This document shows, in pieces, positions 1-4,446 of a DNA stretch of 6,616 bases. Below the pieces are notes generated by a model that was not told the origin of the DNA, did not search any database, and saw nothing but the letters and a program-made list of their open reading frames with translations. The DNA comes from Nitrososphaera sp. UBA210 (GTDB lineage: Archaea > Thermoproteota > Nitrososphaeria > Nitrososphaerales > Nitrososphaeraceae). The translations under genes and the position numbers were made by a program. The stretch is taken from NCBI GenBank assembly GCA_002494895.1, contig DADA01000018.1:1-6616 (forward strand). The letters are read 5' to 3'. The first letter of the stretch is position 1. Each line of letters opens with the position of its first letter.

Positions 1-374
1 ACCGTTACACTCCAAGAGGACCAATCTCCTGCCGCCGCGGGCGTAGCGATTTTGTATGGGCCTGAGTCCACCTTGACTTCAACTCTGTTGATTCCACTGC
101 CGCCGCTATTGTCGGACGCCTTTCCTTTCACCATGATTGTACCTGCCGCAAGTGTAGATCCCGTAGACGGTTGATCTATAGTCACGGTTGGCCTAGTCGT
201 ATCACTCGCAGCCACAGCTGTCGGCAGTAAATTGACGCCCTTACCAGGCCAGACAGATCCGCTAGATACCAAGGCTAAGGAAATCGCTAGCACTATCACA
301 ATTCGCACCGCGATTGACGCGACAATACCCGTGCGTCTTGAAATAAGTTCTCTGGAAGTTTCTACACTAAACAT
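1..374 (-). CDS. Secreted Ig-like-domain protein, N-terminal part (runs off left edge)
   Basis: The minus-strand frame is open from ATG at 374 to the window edge (124 codons), so only the N-terminus is present. Residues 1-16 are polar with Arg13-Arg14, followed by a hydrophobic segment at about 17-37 and a likely signal-peptidase site near AVAAS (53-57). The Ser-Arg-Arg-Thr-Gly-Ile stretch loosely fits a twin-arginine pattern, but Sec export is equally possible. From about residue 61 (TRPTVTIDQPSTGSTL) to the edge the pattern is that of a bacterial Ig-like (Big_7-type) beta-sandwich: TVTIDxP, then GTIMVKGKASDNSG, then INRVEVKVDSG. Such domains are usual in secreted or surface proteins of Nitrososphaera. 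The frame has a TAG stop 21 codons upstream and no other start between. A TATTTTT box (399-405) lies about 28 nt upstream of the ATG, so the mRNA is probably nearly leaderless. What follows the Ig-like domain cannot be seen. Confidence 0.85.
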   Translation of the reverse strand, partial: MFSVETSRELISRRTGIVASIAVRIVIVLAISLALVSSGSVWPGKGVNLLPTAVAASDTTRPTVTIDQPSTGSTLAAGTIMVKGKASDNSGGSGINRVEVKVDSGPYKIATPAAAGDWSSWSVT

Positions 375-398
375 CTTCCGTTGTCCCCGCGCTAGAAG

Positions 399-405
399 AA
401 AAATA
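399..405 (-). promoter_or_regulatory. Putative TATA box of the secreted Ig-like protein gene
   Basis: Minus-strand TATTTTT centred near 402. The archaeal spacing of about 26 nt places the transcription start near 376, almost at the ATG at 374, implying a leaderless or near-leaderless mRNA. Confidence 0.4.
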
Positions 406-451
406 CAGTGGTTTATTGCTTGAGTAAGCGGCCTCTAGAAATAATCACTAG

Positions 452-473
452 AAAAAACCACCTGAGAGCAGGT
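452..473 (-). terminator. Hairpin plus T6 terminator of the two-gene membrane-protein operon
   Basis: Read on the minus strand: a perfect 5-bp stem ACCTG/CAGGT with loop CTCT (460-473), then GG and six T (452-457). It lies about 130 nt past the stop codon at 602 and before the promoter of the next minus-strand gene, so it separates the two transcription units. Confidence 0.55.
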
Positions 474-534
474 CCAATTGAAAATGATAGAACCCAGCTT
501 TTCGCGCTGGCATCGCAGTTGGAGCCATCGGTTC

Positions 535-550
535 CACGAGGATCCTCGTG
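535..550. repeat. Perfect 16-bp palindrome CACGAGGATCCTCGTG
   Basis: The two 8-bp halves are exact reverse complements with no spacer, in the non-coding stretch between the 165-aa membrane-protein gene (stop at 602) and the secreted-protein gene (start at 374). The absence of a loop favours a dimeric DNA-binding site over an RNA hairpin, but no function can be assigned. A second weak inverted repeat, CCAGC/GCTGG (494-510), lies next to it. Confidence 0.6.
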
Positions 551-601
551 TTTCGAAATAATAATTCCTGTAGCTAGCGCAAGATTTTAGCGGAGCTAAC
601 A

Positions 602-1099
602 CTACCGAAAGTTCCGCAGCGGTGCAAGACTATTCACCGGAGGAAGTTCCGGAGTGATGTCATCAACTTCGATGGCGGGAGTTTCCGAGCTTGCCGCTAC
701 TTCGTAAAAGATCGTCATAAAGATCCCTTTTTCCGTTGCGCTTACCGCGCTGCTTTTCACGATACCGTATTGCCCCGACAGCCAGTAGTTGGCTCTGTCC
801 TGAAGGGCACCATGCGTACGCGCTGCCAGAATAAGGCATTTCTGTATCTTTGGTTCTTCAATAGGCTGAAGGGCAGCAGGCATCTCAACAACCTGGGGTT
901 CTTGCGTGACCCTGCGATAGACCTTATACAAAAAGGCCCCAAAGACGAAAAAGCCTATGGTGTAGGCGATGGGGACGGCCGTCTCTATGCGAAAGCCTAT
1001 GCCCATCAAGATAGCCATAAAGAATGCAAACGTGGCAAAGCCTGAGGCTATTGCCGCCAGAATCGTGTTGTACGGTCGACCCTTCTTGCCTTCAGCCAT
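602..1099 (-). CDS. Two-helix membrane protein of unknown function (165 aa)
   Basis: I do not recognise the family. A short basic N-terminus (MAEGKKGRP) is followed by two hydrophobic helices at about residues 12-36 and 41-58, then a basic stop (YRRV) and a roughly 100-residue soluble tail that probably faces the cytoplasm. The tail has a Pro/Glu linker (about 66-82) and an alanine-rich segment (LILAARTHGALQDRANYW), and ends acidic and proline-rich. I chose the ATG at 1099 over the longer frame starting at 1216. It is preceded by a strong Shine-Dalgarno (AAAGGAGGG, about 10 nt away), and the longer start would overlap the upstream gene by more than 100 bp. The ATG overlaps the upstream stop codon as TGATG, so the two proteins are translationally coupled and probably act together. 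A terminator lies at 452-473. Confidence 0.8.
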   Translation of the reverse strand: MAEGKKGRPYNTILAAIASGFATFAFFMAILMGIGFRIETAVPIAYTIGFFVFGAFLYKVYRRVTQEPQVVEMPAALQPIEEPKIQKCLILAARTHGALQDRANYWLSGQYGIVKSSAVSATEKGIFMTIFYEVAASSETPAIEVDDITPELPPVNSLAPLRNFR

Positions 1100-1422
1100 C
1101 AGGCGGGACCCTCCTTTACTTTCCTTATCTTTACTTGGACTTGCTGCGTTTTGCCGAGAACGGCGCCAATGTTCTTTATCTGCGTAATGTCCCTGCTGGT
1201 AAAGGCCAGACCCCATATCGGGTCGGCTTCGTCGCTGCGGAAGGTGTCGTCAAAGGCAATGATTTTGGCGGTGAATGAAACCTCGTCTTTGGAGGGCGAA
1301 ATCACTGGTTCTGGCTCTTCCCGCCTCAAGATGGCACTGATCATGTTCATGCGCTCGGTTAGATCCGTCAGGTCATCGGCAGTCAGATCAATCGCAAAAT
1401 TTACAGTCGCTTTAATACTCAT
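1099..1422 (-). CDS. Uncharacterised soluble protein, first gene of a two-gene operon (107 aa)
   Basis: I do not recognise the family. The protein is predicted soluble, without signal peptide, membrane helix or cysteine cluster. It alternates short strands and helices: KATVNFAIDL (4-13), an acidic helix with LTDLTERMNMISAIL (about 18-32), a proline linker, then EVSFTAKIIAFDDTF and a basic end with QQVQVKIRKVKEG. The start is supported by a Shine-Dalgarno-like AAAGGTGGG ending about 7 nt before ATG 1422 and by a TATA box at 1481-1486. Its TGA stop overlaps the ATG of the two-helix membrane protein downstream (TGATG), with the Shine-Dalgarno of that gene inside this coding end. This implies tight coupling and suggests a soluble partner of the membrane protein. 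Function unknown. Confidence 0.8.
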   Translation of the reverse strand: MSIKATVNFAIDLTADDLTDLTERMNMISAILRREEPEPVISPSKDEVSFTAKIIAFDDTFRSDEADPIWGLAFTSRDITQIKNIGAVLGKTQQVQVKIRKVKEGPA

Positions 1423-1459
1423 TTGTGATTCCCACCTTTCTGGGCAGGAGGCCTAGCAT

Positions 1460-1475
1460 ATCTCGATCATGAGAT
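1460..1475. repeat. Inverted repeat ATCTC-gatcat-GAGAT at the operon's transcription start
   Basis: Two perfect 5-bp arms separated by 6 bp, situated between the TATA box (1481-1486) and the expected start of transcription (about 1457). The position is right for a repressor operator. The arms are short, so chance is possible. Confidence 0.35.
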
Positions 1476-1480
1476 TGGCG

Positions 1481-1486
1481 TATAAA
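1481..1486 (-). promoter_or_regulatory. TATA box for the two-gene operon (TTTATA on minus strand)
   Basis: Consensus-like TTTATA centred about 61 nt upstream of ATG 1422. The start of transcription is expected near 1457, leaving a leader of about 35 nt that contains the Shine-Dalgarno (1431-1438). This is one of the few genes here with a real leader. Confidence 0.55.
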
Positions 1487-1589
1487 TCCATGTATGGAAT
1501 ATCGTTTGCGTTGGTTCTGTAATATCTATACCTCAACTTAGCTTGATCATGTCAGGAATCAATCTTTTTTGCGCAGGCGCCGGAATCAG

Positions 1590-1829
1590 TCATTCTTTGC
1601 CAAGCCGGTTAGCGCAGGACTTGCAGTAGTATTCCACCTTGCTCACTATGTTCATGTCCCGGGTCACCCTGTAGTGCGCCACGCCGTCGCATACCCTGCA
1701 CCGGGCAATGCGGGGCTTGTTGCTGTAGTATGACGAAGGCGGTATGGATATGGCCTTGTCAAAGAACTCTACTTTTCTGCCTTTTCTGCTTTTTATCACG
1801 ACAATCCAGCCTCGGTTATGCTTTAGCAT
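1590..1829 (-). CDS. Small zinc-ribbon protein (79 aa), CxxC-x21-CxxC
   Basis: The C-terminal half carries two CxxC knuckles (C44-x2-C47 and C69-x2-C72) separated by 21 residues, a four-cysteine zinc ribbon. The N-terminal 40 residues are basic (MLKHNRGWIVVIKSRKGRK), consistent with binding nucleic acid, though the partner is unknown. The cysteine half has the same layout as the protein at 6044-6238, including an aromatic residue before the second knuckle and Ala after it (YYCKSCA against RYCGECA), so the two are probably distant paralogues. The ATG at 1829 is preferred; a longer frame from 1886 would add 19 residues and overlap the divergent gene's start. The gene is divergent from the 74-aa charged protein, sharing a 55-bp promoter region. 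No clear terminator follows. Confidence 0.75.
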   Translation of the reverse strand: MLKHNRGWIVVIKSRKGRKVEFFDKAISIPPSSYYSNKPRIARCRVCDGVAHYRVTRDMNIVSKVEYYCKSCANRLGKE

Positions 1830-1836
1830 TATATGA
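1829..1836 (+). promoter_or_regulatory. Putative TATA box of the 74-aa charged protein gene
   Basis: TTATATGA centred near 1832 predicts a start of transcription near 1858, leaving a leader of about 27 nt that contains the Shine-Dalgarno GGGAGG (1871-1876). It overlaps the start codon of the divergent zinc-ribbon gene, so expression of the two genes may interfere. For the minus strand, AAATACTTA (1845-1853) is the nearest TATA-like stretch, but its spacing to ATG 1829 is short. Confidence 0.4.
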
Positions 1837-1884
1837 CCATGTGAATAAGTATTTGTGCATGAAATGCGTGGGGAGGCTCTGAGC

Positions 1885-2109
1885 ATGGCGCCTGATACGG
1901 ATGAGGAAAAGTTCTTCAGGGAGAGCTATTCTCGAGAGCTGCGGACAAAGAGGCAGGACTCTTCTGTAGACGAGCTTGAGGAGGAACGCAAGAAGGTAAA
2001 GCAGCAGGCAATGAAGACCCCCGGCAGACGGGGGGAGCAGATAAAGCACGAGGAGATTGACAGAGAGATCACCCGGCGCTATTCGCTGAAGCGCACCGAA
2101 AAGAAATAG
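1885..2109 (+). CDS. Highly charged helical protein of unknown function (74 aa)
   Basis: I do not recognise this protein. About half of its residues are Asp, Glu, Lys or Arg, it has no cysteine, and it has few hydrophobic residues outside a possible amphipathic or coiled-coil helix (VDELEEERKKVKQQAMK, about 29-44). A Pro-Gly-Arg-Arg-Gly turn is followed by a second helix (EQIKHEEIDREITRRYSLKR, 51-70). It could be a nucleic-acid-associated or regulatory peptide. ATG 1885 is chosen over in-frame ATGs at 1855 and 1864 because a strong Shine-Dalgarno, GGGAGG (1871-1876), sits 8 nt before it and downstream of the other two. The gene is divergent from the zinc-ribbon gene across 55 bp. A small hairpin followed by a T-rich stretch lies downstream. 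Confidence 0.7.
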   Translation: MAPDTDEEKFFRESYSRELRTKRQDSSVDELEEERKKVKQQAMKTPGRRGEQIKHEEIDREITRRYSLKRTEKK

Positions 2110-2118
2110 TCATTCAGG

Positions 2119-2128
2119 TATTTATAAA
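2119..2128 (+). promoter_or_regulatory. Second TATA-like box upstream of the TRAM gene
   Basis: TATTTATAAA is a near-perfect archaeal TATA element. It would start transcription near 2150, about 73 nt before the TRAM start codon and upstream of the hairpin at 2157-2173. It may be a distal TRAM promoter or drive a short RNA; neither can be shown from the sequence alone. Confidence 0.35.
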
Positions 2129-2156
2129 GAGGCGCGAGAGCCTGATGCTTATCGTC

Positions 2157-2187
2157 CCGTCTCAACCGGACGGAATTGTTCTTTTTC
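2157..2187 (+). terminator. Small hairpin plus T-rich stretch after the 74-aa protein gene
   Basis: Stem CCGTC/GACGG (2157-2161 with 2169-2173), extendable by one T-G pair, with a short loop, followed by AATTGTTCTTTTTC. This fits a terminator for the plus-strand gene ending at 2109. If the TATA at 2119-2128 is used, the same hairpin would lie in the TRAM leader. Confidence 0.4.
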
Positions 2188-2188
2188 G

Positions 2189-2197
2189 TTTATATTA
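2189..2197 (+). promoter_or_regulatory. TATA box of the TRAM gene
   Basis: TTTATATTA centred at 2193, preceded by a pyrimidine-rich stretch. Start of transcription expected near 2219, four bases before ATG 2223, so the message is practically leaderless. Confidence 0.6.
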
Positions 2198-2222
2198 CAG
2201 ATAGCCCAATAATCCCTAACTA

Positions 2223-2471
2223 ATGTCATACGGCGAAAGACGTTTTGGCGGAGGCAACCGCTTCGGTGGCGGCAACTTCGGTCCAAAGCCTGTGGAAACA
2301 GGTAAAGAATACGACGTCCAGATTACTGAAACGAGCAGGAAGGGCGACGGCATTGCCAGAGTACAGGGATTTGTAATCTTTGTAAAGGACGGCAAGGTTG
2401 GCCAGAGTAGCAAAGTAAAGGTCACCAACGTAGGTGCCAGGTTTGCTACCGCAGAACTAGTTCAGCAGTAA
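2223..2471 (+). CDS. TRAM-domain RNA-binding protein (82 aa)
   Basis: A stand-alone TRAM-domain protein. TRAM is a small OB-like beta-barrel that binds RNA; single-domain archaeal TRAM proteins act as RNA chaperones comparable to bacterial cold-shock proteins. Residues 1-20 form a Gly/Arg/Phe-rich tail (ERRFGGGNRFGGGNFG) typical of thaumarchaeal members and likely to add RNA affinity. The TRAM core spans about 22-81: VETGKEYDVQI, then TSRKGDGIARVQGFVIFV with the hallmark KGDGIAR and G-F-V-I-F-V, GKVGQSSKVKV, and a last strand ARFATAELV. Length is complete for the family. The ATG at 2223 follows a TATA box at archaeal spacing, with almost no leader and no Shine-Dalgarno. A T-rich hairpin terminator lies at 2526-2547. 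This is the most core-like gene in the window. Confidence 0.93.
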   Translation: MSYGERRFGGGNRFGGGNFGPKPVETGKEYDVQITETSRKGDGIARVQGFVIFVKDGKVGQSSKVKVTNVGARFATAELVQQ

Positions 2472-2525
2472 GAAACAAATCCAAAAAGAATAATGTGGCA
2501 ACTGCCTCATTTGACGGAAAGTACC

Positions 2526-2547
2526 ACAAAAGTTTTTTCTCTTTTGT
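2526..2547 (+). terminator. Terminator downstream of the TRAM gene
   Basis: A perfect 7-bp inverted repeat ACAAAAG/CTTTTGT encloses TTTTTTCT, giving two T-runs (T6 and T4) about 60 nt after the TRAM stop. Oligo-T is the known archaeal termination signal. Confidence 0.65.
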
Positions 2548-2633
2548 CATGCTTCGCTAACTTGGTCCCTATCCACAGATATTCTTCGGACCGATTCGGA
2601 AATAAATAATGGGAACACGAGCTTTGCAGCATC

Positions 2634-2641
2634 TTTTTATT
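2634..2641 (+). promoter_or_regulatory. Putative TATA box of hicA
   Basis: TTTTTATT centred near 2638 places the transcription start around 2664, next to the TTG at 2666, which agrees with a leaderless hicA mRNA. Confidence 0.45.
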
Positions 2642-2665
2642 CTGACTTGACGAACGAAAGTAAGC

Positions 2666-2881
2666 TTGAGCTTACGAAATCATGGTTATCGAGACGTTTT
2701 GAAGGTTCTAAATCGACGTGGCTTCAGAGTATTGAGGCAGCGGGGTAGTCACATCATCTTGATTCATCAAGATGGTAGGTATGTCACGGTTCCCCGACAT
2801 AATCAGATAAAAGAAACAACGCTGAAATCAGTCCTTGATCAAGCAGGAATATCTAAGAATGAATTTCTTGATGAGTTATGA
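2666..2881 (+). CDS. hicA: HicA-family mRNA interferase toxin (71 aa)
   Basis: HicA toxins are small double-stranded-RNA-binding-fold ribonucleases that cleave mRNA and arrest growth until neutralised by HicB. The family signature is clear: an N-terminal helix (YRDVLKVLNRRGF, 8-20), VLRQRGSHIILIH with the catalytic His29 in the G-S-H motif, DGRYVTVPRHNQ, and the C-terminal TLKSVLDQAGISKNEFLDEL. Length is normal for the family. There is no in-frame ATG before the GSH motif; TTG 2666 is the only start after the upstream TGA at 2648, and a TATA box sits about 28 nt before it. The weak TTG and lack of a Shine-Dalgarno would keep toxin output low. hicB follows 55 nt later with its own TATA box. 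All key residues are present, so it is probably active. Confidence 0.9.
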   Translation: MSLRNHGYRDVLKVLNRRGFRVLRQRGSHIILIHQDGRYVTVPRHNQIKETTLKSVLDQAGISKNEFLDEL

Positions 2882-2902
2882 CGTGTCGGCGACATGTTAA
2901 CC

Positions 2903-2910
2903 TTTTATAA
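2903..2910 (+). promoter_or_regulatory. TATA box of hicB
   Basis: TTTTATAA, close to the archaeal consensus, centred about 30 nt before ATG 2937. Expected transcription start near 2933 gives a leader of only a few bases. It lies in the hicA-hicB gap, so the antitoxin can be made independently of the toxin. Confidence 0.55.
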
Positions 2911-2936
2911 TCAAAATAGACTATATCCTACATCGG

Positions 2937-3164
2937 ATGGTTTTAAGGAAAAGCATCGGTAATAGAAAATTCACGATAAGGATTCAAAGAGCACCCGAAG
3001 GGGGCTATACGGGGCAATGTATAGAACTACCCGGCGCCATTAGCGAAGGCGAAACTGTCGGAGAACTGAAGACAAATATGACTGAGGCGATTCAGCTGGT
3101 GTTGGATACACTGGAGGAGCAATCGAAGAAAGATAGAAAGATCGTAATAGAAATTCCTAGTTGA
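2937..3164 (+). CDS. hicB: HicB-family antitoxin (75 aa)
   Basis: HicB antitoxins bind HicA and block its active site. This one has the partly degenerate RNase-H-like fold of the family: a first strand KFTIRIQRAPEGGYTGQC (11-28), the conserved ELPGAISEGETVGE turn (30-43) and a helix with NMTEAIQLVLDTLEEQ (47-62), then a final strand IVIEIP. At 75 residues it lacks the C-terminal HTH or ribbon-helix-helix found in longer bacterial HicBs, so it probably cannot bind DNA and autoregulation by the usual route is unlikely. ATG 2937 follows a good TATA box. The gene lies 55 nt after hicA in the same direction. It shares its core pattern with the orphan HicB-like protein at 4149-4373. Confidence 0.88.
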   Translation: MVLRKSIGNRKFTIRIQRAPEGGYTGQCIELPGAISEGETVGELKTNMTEAIQLVLDTLEEQSKKDRKIVIEIPS

Positions 3165-3175
3165 TTGCGTTATCT

Positions 3176-3200
3176 GGGAATTTTGGTCCGATCAATTCCC
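3176..3200. terminator. Inverted repeat between hicB and the convergent winged-helix gene
   Basis: Perfect 7-bp arms GGGAATT/AATTCCC with an 11-nt loop, 12 bp after the hicB stop and in the gap where two convergent genes meet. Its place suggests a shared transcription end or mRNA 3'-end structure, but there is no T-run on either side. Confidence 0.35.
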
Positions 3201-3267
3201 TGCTCTTCGGTTAGCAAGACACGGCCAGACCTGCAATCAAAGCTCCCGCGCTCTGAAATCTCGCCGG

Positions 3268-3606
3268 CTAGTGTGCTATTGGTTTTTTGACTGTTCCGAC
3301 AGCCTTCTCCATCGCGTTCCCGGATATCGCCATATCGAGCTTGATCAGGTGTTTCACGACCTTGTTCTCTCTGTCCAGCTGGTACATCGTCGCCCTCCCT
3401 ATCCGCCTCGTCACCTTCAGAGCGCCGGACTTCTCCAGCTCCTTCCAGTACCTGAAAAATGTCGCCCTGCCCATCTCCAAGTTTCTTACAACTTCGGTCT
3501 TGGAGTAGTCGGATAGCGGGTTGTCCAAGAAAAAGTCGGCAATTCTCAATACGGGGCTTGAGCCCAGATATCGCAACAGCAATGTTTCATCGGTTTTGTA
3601 TGCCAT
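3268..3606 (-). CDS. Winged-helix transcriptional regulator (112 aa)
   Basis: A single winged helix-turn-helix domain. Residues 18-28 form the first helix (PVLRIADFFLD); LSDYSKTEVVRNL (31-43) the second helix; GRATFFRYWKELEKSG (46-61) the recognition helix, rich in Arg, Tyr and Phe; and LKVTRRIGRATMYQLD (63-78) the basic wing. A short helix (NKVVKHLIKLDMAIS, 81-95) may mediate dimerisation. It resembles the small MarR/ArsR-like regulators common in thaumarchaea; no metal-binding cysteines are present. ATG 3606 lies about 25 nt from the centre of a TATA-like GTATATG, so the mRNA is leaderless. A 9-bp direct repeat overlapping that box could be its own operator. It is divergent from a decayed gene starting at 3632 and convergent with hicB. 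Confidence 0.85.
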   Translation of the reverse strand: MAYKTDETLLLRYLGSSPVLRIADFFLDNPLSDYSKTEVVRNLEMGRATFFRYWKELEKSGALKVTRRIGRATMYQLDRENKVVKHLIKLDMAISGNAMEKAVGTVKKPIAH

Positions 3607-3621
3607 GAGAAATTATTATGG

Positions 3622-3653
3622 CTGAAAGTATATGAATTTAGACTCTGAAAGTA
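3622..3653. promoter_or_regulatory. Divergent promoter with 9-bp direct repeat CTGAAAGTA
   Basis: CTGAAAGTA occurs at 3622-3630 and 3645-3653, 23 bp apart. The first copy overlaps the TATA-like GTATATG (3628-3634), which is correctly spaced for the winged-helix gene starting at 3606. Repeats at about two helical turns, one on the TATA box, would suit a repressor acting on its own promoter and on the divergent (now broken) gene. Confidence 0.4.
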
Positions 3654-4018
3654 CCATAAGTGAACTCATGCTTTCTGACGGGGAGATACAGGCTATGATC
3701 CTCCTCAAACTCTACTAGAGGGGCAACTGGGGGGAAAGCCATACTGCGTTTGACAATCTAAGGAAAGGGTTCAAGGACGAGGATCTGGGCAAGCAAGCAG
3801 CGAACCGGTGGACAGGATGGCCAAGGAACTTGTAAGGCAGGGATGGATCGTGAAAATCACAAATATCGGAGAACCTGGAGCGCAACTTGCTTTAAGAATT
3901 CAGCAGGATAATCATAACTCTTGATGAAAGGCTATTAGGCGACTTTCTCAACGAATTAGCTCAAACCGAGCTTCTTTTCTCGGAATCCAAGATTGTATTA
4001 TCTACGTTGAAAATATGA
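3632..4018 (+). pseudogene. Decayed small winged-helix-like gene (stop codon plus two frameshifts)
   Basis: Three pieces in two frames join into one protein-like product. The first frame, from ATG 3632 (or 3668), reads ...SDGEIQAMILLKLY, hits TAG at 3716-3718, and continues RGNWGESHTAFDNLRKGF to about 3800. A shift of frame near 3793-3807 gives VDRMAKELVRQGWIVKITNIGEPGAQLAL (from 3808), which ends at TGA 3922. Returning to the first frame near 3902 gives SRIIITLDERLLGDFLNELAQTELL and a stop at 4016-4018. The motif L-Y-x-R-G-x-W-G-x-S-H-T-A-F-D-N-L-x-K-G-F is one I associate with small archaeal HTH-like proteins (from memory, not searched). The gene is divergent from the intact winged-helix regulator, with 25 bp between start codons, so the two may once have formed a pair. 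Confidence 0.7.
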
Positions 4019-4111
4019 GCAGTAATCTTGATGAAAAGAACGTCTCATAAGGGGTTGTGATTATGGAAATTGTTGTTAGCTAGGGGTATTGAAGAATGAT
4101 ATCCATATGCT

Positions 4112-4120
4112 CTAATATTA
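4112..4120 (+). promoter_or_regulatory. Putative TATA box of the orphan hicB-like gene
   Basis: CTAATATTA centred near 4116 predicts a start of transcription near 4142, about 7 nt before ATG 4149. Confidence 0.35.
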
Positions 4121-4148
4121 GCGAACACATTGGTAAATTAGATGACCT

Positions 4149-4373
4149 ATGCCTAGCGTAATCGTCTACAAGACAAAGTTTGATTACAAGGTTAAGAAAC
4201 ATACTGGTGGTTACATAGGCACTTGTCTGAAAGTACCAGACATTGATGTGTATGGAAAAACGATGAGTGAGATAAATAGGGAAATGCTAAAGGCAGTGAA
4301 GGGCTACTTTGAAGCGTTTCCAGAGAAGCGTTCAAGGTTCATCAAAGACGGTAGATTGGAAGTTACGGTCTAA
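4149..4373 (+). CDS. Orphan HicB-like protein (74 aa), no HicA partner nearby
   Basis: It has the core of the HicB/UPF0150 family: a strand FDYKVKKHTGGYIGTC (11-26), the K-V-P-D-I-D-V-Y-G-K-T turn (28-38), and a helix MSEINREMLKAVKGYFEAF (39-57), ending with a basic strand GRLEVTV. It aligns by eye with the HicB at 2937-3164 (GGYxGxC, then xxPxxxxxGxTxxE), but no HicA motif (G-S-H with following V-P-x-H) is found upstream in the 130 bp after the decayed gene or downstream before the 48-aa gene. It may be a solitary antitoxin, act on a HicA elsewhere (including the one here), or be a remnant of a lost module. ATG 4149 is the only sensible start; there is no Shine-Dalgarno. Confidence 0.82.
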   Translation: MPSVIVYKTKFDYKVKKHTGGYIGTCLKVPDIDVYGKTMSEINREMLKAVKGYFEAFPEKRSRFIKDGRLEVTV

Positions 4374-4390
4374 AGCGAATCCTCAGGGAA

Positions 4391-4402
4391 GTTTTAATAT
4401 CA
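4391..4402 (+). promoter_or_regulatory. Candidate TATA region of the GNAT operon
   Basis: Two TATA-like elements precede the 48-aa gene: GTTTTAATATCA (4391-4402) and CTTTATATT (4409-4417). The first would give a start near 4422 and a leader containing the Shine-Dalgarno GGAAGGTG (4432-4439). The second would start at about 4439 and remove it. I favour the first, though the second is closer to consensus. Confidence 0.4.
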
Positions 4403-4446
4403 AGGTATCTTTATATTGTATCCAAGCAAATGGAAGGTGTAAAGCA

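Noticed and set aside
232..590. Two plus-strand open frames (232-423 and 408-590)
   Set aside because: The first is antisense to the clear signal-peptide/Ig-like protein; the second covers the terminator and the palindrome, has no start signals and reads as non-protein sequence.
1100..1216. Longer N-terminus (39 extra residues) for the two-helix membrane protein
   Set aside because: It would overlap the upstream gene by over 100 bp and ignores the strong Shine-Dalgarno before ATG 1099.
757..1456. Plus-strand and alternative minus-strand frames across 757-1456
   Set aside because: They are antisense or out-of-frame shadows of the two-gene operon, which has Shine-Dalgarno sites, promoter, overlap and coherent proteins.
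3271..3516. Plus-strand frames opposite the winged-helix gene
   Set aside because: Antisense shadows; the minus-strand protein has a clear winged-helix pattern and promoter.
4309..4446. Longer N-terminus (46 extra residues) for the 48-aa candidate antitoxin
   Set aside because: It runs out of frame through the orphan hicB gene; the Shine-Dalgarno at 4432-4439 points to ATG 4447.
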